Part shown: positions 12,182 through 19,500 of the stretch, piece by piece
Numbering within the stretch: the first letter of the stretch is position 1
Layout: every line of letters starts with the position of its first letter
Source: a virus
IMG/VR virus record: IMGVR_UViG_3300031643_000144
Span: 1-21,517 of that record
Length of the DNA stretch: 21,517 nucleotides
Reading direction: 5' to 3' (one strand)
Program-made: the position numbers and the translations under genes
Notes under the pieces: model-generated
Database searches by the model: none
What the model saw: only the letters and a program-made list of their open reading frames with translations
Told to the model about the DNA's origin: nothing

Positions 12182-12712
12182 CTAGCTGAGAGTTAAGTCT
12201 ACCTCTAAAGTCCAAGTTCCAGTGCTCTTAGTGCCGAGGCTCTCAACCTTCCTGTTCAGGCAGATATTACTTGGAGTGCCACTGACTGACTTGACTACCC
12301 ATTCATTCCAAGCATAGTTAGCATCATCAGCACCAAAGCTTGCCTTAAAGGTTGCCTTCTGGCTGGTAGAGGTAGGATAGCCCGACTCCATTCCCTTATA
12401 GGTCTTGTTGGTGGCTGCCTGCAGGTCGGTCTGGGTAGCATTGGCAGCCGTATTGGAATCACCCACACCAATCTTGGCATTAGTATTGTCAAAGATACGC
12501 AGAGCACCAGATTCCACACCAGTTACCAAATCCCATATCTCGTCAATGCCGGTGTTTAAGAGACAGTTCCCTTCCTGCTCTATGACCTTGTAGGGTGTAA
12601 ACAGCCTATGAAACTCTGCCTCTCTACCCTCCTCGGCAAATGGAGTGATGTCCTCCTTATACTTGAGTAGCCTAGCTCTCATATGCCAGTTTGCGAAATC
12701 GTGTTTTTTCAT
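12182..12712 (-). CDS. Virion structural protein, beta-rich (176 aa)
   Basis: The N-terminal 55 residues are charged and helical (MKKHDFANWHMRARLLKYKE). The remainder is beta-rich, with NAKIGVGDSNTAANATQTDL, then KGMESGYP and ATFKASFGADDANYAWNEWV. The second part resembles domains I associate with phage tail or baseplate structural proteins (a conserved GVG...T.AA..QTDL and W.EW pattern), though I cannot name the family. AGGAGGAG precedes the ATG. It follows the connector-like gene, a place typical of early tail or head-tail components. Confidence 0.65.
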   Translation of the reverse strand: MKKHDFANWHMRARLLKYKEDITPFAEEGREAEFHRLFTPYKVIEQEGNCLLNTGIDEIWDLVTGVESGALRIFDNTNAKIGVGDSNTAANATQTDLQAATNKTYKGMESGYPTSTSQKATFKASFGADDANYAWNEWVVKSVSGTPSNICLNRKVESLGTKSTGTWTLEVDLTLS

Positions 12713-12728
12713 TGTCTCCTCCTGTTTA

Positions 12729-13334
12729 TTAGCCTTTCGGATATTCTCGTCTGCTTGTTGGCTTACTCAGCCTTCCTAGCTCTACCTTATAAAGAGCCAG
12801 CTTATTCTGCCCCCAAACTAAGAGGTCTTTAGCCGTACCAGCACCGCCGACATTAACCTTGTTTATGTGCTCTCTAGCCTTCGCTATCGCAGCGTAGGCA
12901 CAGACACCATCCACCAGTAGCATCTCCTGTAAAGGCTTCAGGGTAGATGAGTCTTCAGTCAAAGAGTGGAGCTTGGCACAGTAGAGGTAAACATCCTCGC
13001 CTGTCGTAGCTGGGGCAGTATCAATGTCTATGGTCAAAGCATCTCTCCAGATAGAGAAGTTTCTAAACTCTCTTGGGTCCTCACCTGCCGGGTATTCAAC
13101 CTTTTCTACCCTTAGTAGGTCGGTTATTGAGCTTATATCTAGCTCCTTGGAATCGGCAGTGGTTGTCAGGGTTTCCTTTGTCTCATAAGGCGAGACCTTT
13201 GAAATTTCTTGTAAGCAGTGTCCGATATGAATATCTAGCTCATCATCTTTCCACTCAAACTCTTCTCCCGAGACAAATTCGTCTTTTAAGAACTGCCTGA
13301 CCTCGGCTCTGATTGCTGATAGATATTCTGCCAT
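12729..13334 (-). CDS. Head-tail connector-like protein (201 aa)
   Basis: The first 50 residues (MAEYLSAIRAEVRQFLKDEF, EWKDDELDIHIGHCLQEISK) have the helical form common in gp6-like head-tail adaptors, with the W-x-D-D-E-L pattern used by many such proteins. A beta region in the middle (DIDTAPATTGEDVYLYCAKL) and a final helix bundle (VCAYAAIAKAREHI, LALYKVELGRL) complete the usual adaptor length. It lies downstream of the capsid and decoration genes, as expected. The role would be to bind beneath the portal and receive the tail. The call is by pattern and place. Confidence 0.65.
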   Translation of the reverse strand: MAEYLSAIRAEVRQFLKDEFVSGEEFEWKDDELDIHIGHCLQEISKVSPYETKETLTTTADSKELDISSITDLLRVEKVEYPAGEDPREFRNFSIWRDALTIDIDTAPATTGEDVYLYCAKLHSLTEDSSTLKPLQEMLLVDGVCAYAAIAKAREHINKVNVGGAGTAKDLLVWGQNKLALYKVELGRLSKPTSRREYPKG

Positions 13335-13336
13335 AG

Positions 13337-13501
13337 CTATTTCCCTTTCACCGGTGCCTTACAGTAATCCCTTAACTGTTCCTCACTCATCTCGTCTGCC
13401 ATCTTAGCTGCCTCAGCACTGTAGCTCCTGGGCGTCTCACCACGCTTTATCGCCAAGGCAATACAAAAAAGCGTTTTCTGATTCTCGCTTGTTGCAGGCA
13501 T
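13337..13501 (-). CDS. DUF3008-like small protein (54 aa)
   Basis: ATG at 13501 has AGGAGG seven bases upstream; the stop lies two bases before the connector gene start. The product MPATSENQKTLFCIALAIKR, then GETPRSYSAEAAKMADEMSE and EQLRDYCKAPVKGK, matches from memory the small DUF3008-type pattern: MPATSxxQ at the start, a short helix, and MSExxLxDF at the end. Its function is unknown; relatives occur in bacteria and phages. Expressed with capsid genes, it may be a small virion or assembly protein. Confidence 0.65.
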   Translation of the reverse strand: MPATSENQKTLFCIALAIKRGETPRSYSAEAAKMADEMSEEQLRDYCKAPVKGK

Positions 13502-13503
13502 AT

Positions 13504-13614
13504 TTACCTCCTACCTTTACCTGTTTTCCTTGTGGGGCTACATCCGCCTCGACCTCTATTTGCCCGAACGCCTCTACCACTCCCATCCCTTCTTGGCGCT
13601 CCTTTACTAGCCAT
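13504..13614 (-). CDS. Tiny Arg/Gly-rich basic protein (36 aa)
   Basis: ATG at 13614 follows GGAGG at eight bases. The product MASKGAPRRDGSGRGVRANR, then GRGGCSPTRKTGKGRR, has at least 14 Arg/Lys and many Gly residues and almost no hydrophobic residues. I recall similar peptides of the RRDGSGRGxRANRGRGGC type next to capsid genes in other phages, so it is probably a conserved small virion-associated protein. Strong positive charge suggests binding to DNA or RNA inside the head, an inference. Its last codons carry the AGGAGG site of the next gene. Confidence 0.65.
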   Translation of the reverse strand: MASKGAPRRDGSGRGVRANRGRGGCSPTRKTGKGRR

Positions 13615-13616
13615 AG

Positions 13617-13655
13617 TTATTTCCTCCCCTTCTTTTTCCTTTTAGGATGAGGCAT
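13617..13655 (-). CDS. 12-residue basic peptide with near-perfect Shine-Dalgarno
   Basis: The open frame MPHPKRKKKGRK is extremely short, but it is the first start codon after the hairpin downstream of the decoration gene, and AAGGAGGTGAT lies six bases before it. Its stop lies two bases before the ATG of the Arg/Gly-rich gene. It may be a genuine basic micropeptide or a leader whose translation loads ribosomes for the next genes. Length alone cannot prove a product. Confidence 0.4.
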   Translation of the reverse strand: MPHPKRKKKGRK

Positions 13656-13657
13656 AA

Positions 13658-13668
13658 ATCACCTCCTT
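13658..13668 (-). promoter_or_regulatory. Very strong ribosome binding site
   Basis: Read leftward, AAGGAGGTGAT matches the bacterial anti-Shine-Dalgarno for 11 bases. It is the longest such match I noticed in the window and sits directly after a strong hairpin. It drives the 12-residue ORF and perhaps, by coupling, the whole small-gene group. Confidence 0.65.
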
Positions 13669-13670
13669 AA

Positions 13671-13706
13671 ATGAGGAAGGGGAGAATTTATCCCCCCTTC
13701 CTTCAT
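13671..13706 (-). terminator. Strong hairpin after the decoration gene
   Basis: ATGAGGAAGGGG (13671-13682) pairs with the complementary arm ending at 13706, interrupted by a single-base bulge, around a loop of about ten bases. It begins 18 bases past the stop of the 138-residue gene. Read leftward it is followed by only TTTAAGG, so termination would be partial. It may instead protect the capsid mRNA from decay. Confidence 0.55.
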
Positions 13707-13723
13707 TTTGGCTAACTCAACCC

Positions 13724-14140
13724 TTACTGACAGCGCTCATACTCTATGAAGAATAGAGCTTCACCAGCACCGGCGGCACCATCAGGGGTTAAGACAATTT
13801 TATCCCCCTCGGGAACTCTTGCCTTGGCATCATCTACAACAGTGCAGGAATCCTCATCCCCTACAGCAGCTTCATGCGCAATAACGAGAGGACTCCCAGT
13901 CATCGCCACCGCACTGTCAGAAGCATGTTGCGATGCAACTGCAACATCAGATTTAGCCGTAGTAAGAGCTACAGTGACAAAACTGCGAACCTTCTTCACC
14001 CTGATTGCCCCCATTCCGACAGGCACATAGATGTTAAAGGGTGTAGCTACTGCCTGAAGTAGATTTCCAACACACATCACCTCAGTCCCAAAAGGCATTG
14101 AGTCACCAGATGTTCCTATTCTCTTATCTCCAGAACTCAT
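13724..14140 (-). CDS. Head decoration or capsid-accessory protein candidate (138 aa)
   Basis: The product begins MSSGDKRIGTSGDSMPFGTE and is beta-rich (FNIYVPVGMGAIRVKKVRSF, SCTVVDDAKARVPEGDKIVL), ending in EALFFIEYERCQ. It has no membrane segment. It directly follows the major capsid gene, separated only by a hairpin, and has its own GGGAGG site. Small beta proteins in this slot usually decorate the capsid or stabilise it. I do not recognise a specific family, so the call rests on position, size and composition. Confidence 0.6.
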   Translation of the reverse strand: MSSGDKRIGTSGDSMPFGTEVMCVGNLLQAVATPFNIYVPVGMGAIRVKKVRSFVTVALTTAKSDVAVASQHASDSAVAMTGSPLVIAHEAAVGDEDSCTVVDDAKARVPEGDKIVLTPDGAAGAGEALFFIEYERCQ

Positions 14141-14165
14141 TAGTTTACCTCCCTATAGTATTTGC

Positions 14166-14191
14166 GAGAGGGGGCGATTAAACCCCCTCTC
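14166..14191 (-). terminator. Strong hairpin after the major capsid gene
   Basis: GAGAGGGGG (14166-14174) pairs perfectly with CCCCCTCTC (14183-14191) around an eight-base loop. It lies just past the capsid stop and before the ribosome binding site of the next gene. No U-run follows in the leftward direction (GCAAATAC), so it is probably a partial terminator or mRNA-stabilising stem. Confidence 0.6.
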
Positions 14192-14199
14192 TAGTTTCC

Positions 14200-15384
14200 T
14201 CAGTTGCCACCAAAGACATGCTGCTTGCAGTAGAACTCGCCCCGTAGCACATACTTCTCAACTATGCCAAGGCCACCATACCAGTACCAACCGAGTGATA
14301 GTAAGCGGTTCAGGGAGTCAATGTTCTCCTTGATAACCGACTTGCCGAACTTGCCGGTGTTAGAGCCGTAAACGCCCTTCACACTGTTAGCTCCTATCAA
14401 GCAGATAGCAGCGACATTAGCCGCCTCAGTTACCGCATCACCAGAAGCATGAGCCCACTTAAGACCGAAGTTACTAGCTCCGTTCCCAGCACCACGAATG
14501 GTCAGTTTCAAGGTCTCAACTTTGGTTACCTGCACCTGCTCCGCAGTTGCTGACTCTAGTGTGCCTATAGTAAGCCAGTCGCCAGCTGCGATTGCTGGAG
14601 TAGTAACGCTGGTTACATCTATTGTGGTAGCACCAGCCACAGGAGCAGCAGTCAAGTCAGTAGCAGCCGCAGTCACTAAGCCACCAGATAGATAGAGCTT
14701 GCCCCATCGGCTTCTAACGAATCGTATGCCAGCTAATCTAGCTATCTCACCTTTATAAAGTGGTTCGGGATAGTTATAGCCAATGCCCTTTACCTCAGTC
14801 AGCCCTACGATACTGGGTTCTATTGCTGGATGAATAACTGCCACAAACTCCTCGCCGAACGGTTCAATGCCCATACTCCGAGCCATAGATACCATTTCGC
14901 CGAGTGATGCAAAGTCTGGGTCGTGAGTAGTAGTTAGCTCGGTTCTGGCAGCGGCATTATCAGGCAAAAAGACATTATGAGTGCCACCTAGCACGCCTCG
15001 TCTGATAGCTCTCTCCACCGTGTCCATCATGTTCTGACCTACCAACTTGGCAGTTGCCTCACGAGTCTTAACATGGGACTGAAAACGAAGCAGTGAAGTT
15101 AGTGTTACTCGGCGCCCATACTCGTATGGGGTTACCTCAATAGCACTATCAGTCAATGCAGTCGCCTCAATGTCATCCTTCTCAGGCAATTTAGCAGCAG
15201 CATCATCCGAGTCCATAGCTTCATAGGCTACATACTTAAATGAACTGCCACCCTGTCCCTCAGTAATGACATCCCAGTCAACAAACTGAGACCAGACTGA
15301 CTTGTTAGCAGCAGCTAGAAGATAGTCGCTCATATATTTAGTCTTTACGGAATCATCTAGTTCCGCAACACCAGTCTTACCCAT
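14200..15384 (-). CDS. Major capsid protein, probably N4-gp56-like HK97 fold (394 aa)
   Basis: The protein follows a scaffold-like gene and has the size and pattern of N4-gp56-type capsid proteins: an early GQGGSSFKYVAYEAM, a TALTDSAIEVTPYEYGRRVT strand, a helix with RFQSHVKTREA and NMMDTVERAIRRGVL (100-132), a conserved FVAVIHPAIEPSI (180-192), EIARLAGIRFVRS (213-225) and a C-terminal GGLGIVEKYVLRGEF strand. Residues about 238-320 look like an inserted beta domain (GATTIDVTS, AGDWLTIGT, AHASGDAVTE) before the final capsid strands. AAGGAGG precedes the ATG by ten bases. Family assignment is by recalled pattern; the capsid role is strongly supported by context. Confidence 0.8.
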   Translation of the reverse strand: MGKTGVAELDDSVKTKYMSDYLLAAANKSVWSQFVDWDVITEGQGGSSFKYVAYEAMDSDDAAAKLPEKDDIEATALTDSAIEVTPYEYGRRVTLTSLLRFQSHVKTREATAKLVGQNMMDTVERAIRRGVLGGTHNVFLPDNAAARTELTTTHDPDFASLGEMVSMARSMGIEPFGEEFVAVIHPAIEPSIVGLTEVKGIGYNYPEPLYKGEIARLAGIRFVRSRWGKLYLSGGLVTAAATDLTAAPVAGATTIDVTSVTTPAIAAGDWLTIGTLESATAEQVQVTKVETLKLTIRGAGNGASNFGLKWAHASGDAVTEAANVAAICLIGANSVKGVYGSNTGKFGKSVIKENIDSLNRLLSLGWYWYGGLGIVEKYVLRGEFYCKQHVFGGN

Positions 15385-15404
15385 TGTGTTTTGTCCTCCT
15401 TATT

Positions 15405-16112
15405 TTACTTGTTCTGGTCACGGACCTCTCGCAATTGCTTTTCGGTAATCCGCCCTGCGACGAAATCCTCATTAGCCTTTGCCAGAGCATCTATGCCGAT
15501 TAAACCTCCTTTAGTCTTACCAGAGTCAGGTTCACCAGTTCCAGGTTCTTTAGCTTTACCAGCAGACATAGCTTTAGCAACAGCTTCTATCTGTTCAGGA
15601 GTATCAAGGTTAAGTTCCTTGAGTGCCACCGGGTCAGCACCATACTTGGCTGCTATCTCCCAGATGGCAATTTCCTTTTTGGTAGCATTAGCAGCATCAA
15701 TGTCTGCTTGGTGCTGTGTCTTCTCCTGCTCAAATTTCCGCTTGTCCTCAGCTAAAGCCTTCTCCTTTATGGCAAGGCCTTGCTTCCGGCGATATTGTGC
15801 CTCCAAGTCCGGGTCGCCTTTTATGGCTTCAAGTTCGGCATCGTCTAGTTTTTGCTGCCTGGCATCTAGCTCAGCCTGTCGAGCAGTAAGAGCCTCTTCT
15901 TGTGCTTTAGTTGCCGCCTCTCTCTGCTCAAACTTCTTTGCTGTTCTACCAGCAGTAGCTAGAGCATCGCTCACCGCCTTGGTTACTTGGGCTTTTGCCT
16001 GAGCCTCAGTAAGAGTTGGGGTTTCAGGTTCTGGAGTACTCCCGGCTCCTGGCGAAGAAGCCGGCCCAGTTACCTGAGATGGGTCCTGTACGCCTTTTCC
16101 AGTTTCATCCAT
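15405..16112 (-). CDS. Capsid scaffolding protein-like, long coiled coil (235 aa)
   Basis: The product has a Pro/Gly-rich acidic N-terminus (GPASSPGAGSTPEPETPTLT). A long Ala/Glu/Lys/Gln helical coil follows (about residues 35-150, for example TKAQEEALTARQAELDARQQ and AIKEKALAEDKRKFEQEK). A compact C-terminal part (LNLDTPEQIEAVAKAM; TEKQLREVRDQNK) ends it. This is the standard build of tailed-phage scaffold proteins, and it lies directly upstream of the major capsid gene with an AAGGAGG site. It would guide procapsid assembly and then leave the head. No protease domain is visible. Confidence 0.8.
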   Translation of the reverse strand: MDETGKGVQDPSQVTGPASSPGAGSTPEPETPTLTEAQAKAQVTKAVSDALATAGRTAKKFEQREAATKAQEEALTARQAELDARQQKLDDAELEAIKGDPDLEAQYRRKQGLAIKEKALAEDKRKFEQEKTQHQADIDAANATKKEIAIWEIAAKYGADPVALKELNLDTPEQIEAVAKAMSAGKAKEPGTGEPDSGKTKGGLIGIDALAKANEDFVAGRITEKQLREVRDQNK

Positions 16113-16166
16113 TAAAATCCTCCTTAAATGAATTAGCCCTAGCCAGAATATTTGACTAAGGCTTGC

Positions 16167-16262
16167 TCAACTTCTATTTAATTTGAGTATGCTGGCTCGG
16201 CTCATATCCAGTCCATCTAATTTATAGTGGGCTTCGCCGTTACTGCCGATGGTTACGGACAC
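16167..16262 (-). CDS. Possible tiny leftward ORF in the gap (31 aa)
   Basis: A GTG-started frame would give MSVTIGSNGEAHYKLDGLDM followed by SRASILKLNRS. The sequence looks protein-like and ends shortly before the scaffold gene, but there is no clear ribosome binding site and it lies in the gap opposite the moron promoter. It could be a real small gene or chance. Confidence 0.25.
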   Translation of the reverse strand: MSVTIGSNGEAHYKLDGLDMSRASILKLNRS

Positions 16263-16282
16263 CAGCAAGCTCTATTTAATTG

Positions 16283-16310
16283 TTGACAAATTGTTAAAAA
16301 GTGTTATTCT
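16283..16310 (+). promoter_or_regulatory. Rightward sigma70-type promoter of the moron gene
   Basis: TTGACA (16283-16288) is a perfect -35. TATTCT (16305-16310) is a fair -10 after 16 bases. Transcription should start within a base or two of the ATG at 16317, so the mRNA would be nearly leaderless. A copy of TCTATTTAATT lies just upstream (16271-16281) and another 98 bases away (16173-16183). Confidence 0.6.
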
Positions 16311-16316
16311 TTGGGT

Positions 16317-16493
16317 ATGAAGTTCTGGAAACGAGTTGAAGACGATTATCCCGACCTCGGAATACTAGAACCAAACCCTGAGCCTATAACACGCCGTAGT
16401 ATTCTAAAAGGGATAAAATTCTGGCTCATAGTCATTGGTATTAGCCTGTGGTTTGCTTTTGCCTTGCCCGCCATTATGGAGGAACTAGGTTAA
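16317..16493 (+). CDS. Moron-like small membrane protein on the opposite strand (58 aa)
   Basis: This is the only rightward gene inside the late operon. It has its own promoter and no Shine-Dalgarno site; a TTG two codons upstream lies where the transcript would not yet have begun. The product MKFWKRVEDDYPDLGILEPN has a charged N-terminal half with RRSILKG. One membrane helix follows (about residues 34-54, FWLIVIGISLWFAFALPAIM) and a short EELG end, so a cytoplasmic N-terminus is likely. I do not recognise the family. An independent gene between late genes is typical of morons, accessory genes made in the lysogen. Its function could be host modification or exclusion; that is inference. Confidence 0.6.
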   Translation: MKFWKRVEDDYPDLGILEPNPEPITRRSILKGIKFWLIVIGISLWFAFALPAIMEELG

Positions 16494-16500
16494 TCCCCAA

Positions 16501-19500
16501 TTATTTAGCCCATTCAGGCCACATTTGCTCCATCCATTGCTGAATAGCCTGTGCTTCGGCTGCCTCTTCCCAAGCTGTTGGTTCTTCAGGCTTCTCTCCC
16601 TCACCACATCTATAAGTGCCATAACAGGGTGTATATCCTCTAACCAATACCAGCCAATCATCAAATTCCTTATTCTGGCATCTTAATTGCAATCTAGAAT
16701 CACCGGCAGGAAGAGCATCATATTTTACTAACAGCCATTCAACCTTTACGCTGGGGACTCTATCAAAGTCTTTAGGGTCATTATCCCAAACATCCTTGTT
16801 TAACCAAACATCCCTGTAGAAGTCAGGATGTTCTTTAAGGTAGCGTTCATTGGCATAGCCCGCTTGGGGAATCTGCCTGTATTCAACCACATTGTCTATA
16901 TATTTCTCGGGGACACCATCGTCATAAGCCTGAACTTTAATCCTAGCCTCGGCAAAATCAGGATTATCCCTGAGCAATTTATCTCGCTTGGCTTTAGCTT
17001 CATCCTCAGTCAAACCAGCTACATTTTCCCACTCTTCAAAAAGGTCTTTGAATTCATCATATATCAAGTCTCTCTTTTCAGGGCTTACCTTCTGTGGGGT
17101 TATTTGCTGATGCCCTTGACCAATATCAGGACTAAGCCACTCTTGATAAAAGCTACTGTTGGCTGGGTCTAGCAGAAATCTCTCCCGCCAATCCCCACAT
17201 TGGGGTAGTAGGGAATACTGGACATATCTCTCTATATTTTCTTCAGAATAGCCTTGTTGCCAAGCATCCCGTCTCAATCGGTCTTTGTGATAATCTGGAT
17301 GCTTCTCTAAGAAGGCTTCTCTAGCCTCATCGGTCTTTAGCTCATCATACTTGGCATCCACTTCACGCCATCTGGCGTTTATCTCAAGTAGAGTTCTATT
17401 CCAATCGGAGCCATCCTCCCAATCTTTGACATCCTCTAGTTGCCCCCAGCTAAACATTGCTGGGTGGTCTAGCTTGAATAGTTTTGCCTCAGCACTATTA
17501 GCCCCGAATTGGTCAATGATGTGCATATATTCAATGTATTCGCTGACAATCTTATCTGTCGGAGCATCCAGACCATAAGCCTCAATCCGTCTAAGGTCAT
17601 CTAGGAAGCCAGGATGCTCTTGATAAAGCCTTTCATAAGCCTTCTGGCGTTCCTCATCATCCTTGATATACTGTTCTGAGTGCTTATCGCCATAGGCATC
17701 TCGGAGGTCTATCAACTCTCGGTTTTTAACAATGAGCCTCAGCCGTTCAATGTCTTGCTCGCTGAGATTTAGTTCACTCCAATCAAACACATCTTCAAGC
17801 TCGCAGAGGCTTTCAAGGTCAGGGTGTTCATACCTAAAGAGCATTGCTTCGGCACTATTGGCTCCGTATTTATCTACTAATCTGCCGTATTCTAGGTAAT
17901 CATTTACAAGCTGGGTTTGAGGCTTTACATATTTCGGCTTCCAAATTTCGCCAATGAAGGGAATATCAACGAGATATTTTGTCCACCAAGGTGTCTTCTT
18001 AAATTCCTCCAAAGCCTTGTCATCCCAGTAACCCATCTGAAGGAATTGTAACCGCCTTCTGGCATCAGCGAATTCAGGGTTGTCTCTTAATAGCTGGCGC
18101 CGGGATTCTCGTCTTTCATCTTCATCCTCTATATACTCTGCCGAACTCTCAATGCCATAAGCATCATAAAGCTCTAAAAGGTCTTCATATTGTTCTTTGA
18201 TTTGCTGGATTTCTGGGTTTTCAGGGACTTCTAGTTCAGGGACTTCACCACCAAACAAGGCATGTTGAATCATTGAGACCCAATCTCGCTCTATCTGGTA
18301 GGCATCTTCCCTGACTTTATAATTGGCGTCAATAAGTTCCCTCAGCTTGCGTAAGAAATATCGGTCTAGGTTAGTAGTGCCAGTTGCCGATTCCAGCGAT
18401 TCAATGAAGAGGTCATAGAAGGGTAGAGTAATGCTTGCTACTCTAGGTAAATCGGATGTTACCCTGTTCAAAGCATCTTCGTCACCTGTGGCAGCCAATC
18501 CAATATTGCGAAGTAAAGTAAATATATCTACCGCTGCCCCTACTGCCAAACCACCCGGTGTCCAGCTAAATATATTCAGGGGGTCATAGGCATTGTATTT
18601 TTTGCCAGTAAGCCTTCTAAAAGCCTCACCAACCATATAAGCAACGATTATCATTCCCGCAACTACTTTGGCAGCATATAATCTCTCCCTGAATCCTGCC
18701 CCAGACCCGGGTTTTAACTTATTCGCCTGGAAAATAATCCTCTGTGCCCAGCTTCTAGGAAAAGTAAGAAGATTCCCGAATATTCTACCTATAGGACCAT
18801 GTTCGGCTGGGGCTCTTTGTGCTCGCTCATACATAAAGTGGGTATTGTTAGTCACTTCTCGAGCGAGATACCGAGCAAAGGCTTCCTCACCCGAGACATT
18901 ACTCAATCCTTCAATCGGGTAGGATACTACATCTTGTGCCAGTAGCCCTAAAGCCTCTATTTGCTGTATTACTTCTAAATCGTGAAGCCCTGCATCATTT
19001 ATTAGCCTGCCTATGTCTTTATGCCTGTGGTATTTCGTTAGAGCTTCAAGCACTCTCTCCTTACGCATCTGGTAGGATTCCATACGGTTTGTTTCATCAG
19101 TCCAGGGATAGCGACTGACACGATTGGCAAGTCTGGTTATCCTGCCCAGCCCGGGCATAGGTTTATACTGCCTCATCAAATAGTCTTGTTCAAAGCCACG
19201 CATCTGGCTAACATAAGCCTTGAAATAAACCAAGTCCTGCCCAGTCAGCTTAAAATGGACTTTGGGCTTAAACCATCTCAGGCGGTCGGGATGGAAGGCT
19301 AAGTTCTGCATCTTGTTCCTAAGCCACTTAAAGGGGTCAAAGAACACAGCAGCCATAGCTTGAGCGTAAATGCGGAGTATAAGCCGTGCTAGAACACCGC
19401 CTTCCTCCATATATCCTTTTAACTCATTAACAGCACGAGAGAGGATACTACCTACAGCCCTTGGATTTTCAAGTTTATAGGCACTATCATTGAATACTCT

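Noticed and set aside
12171-12215. Upstream start extending the 61-residue membrane protein to 76 residues
   Set aside because: It would overlap the preceding structural gene and lacks a start signal, while the ATG at 12170 has AGGGG at good spacing.
14498-14695. Rightward open frame inside the capsid gene
   Set aside because: It is an antisense shadow of the capsid gene with no start signal; Val/Ser/Thr-rich composition reflects the complement of Ala/Thr codons.
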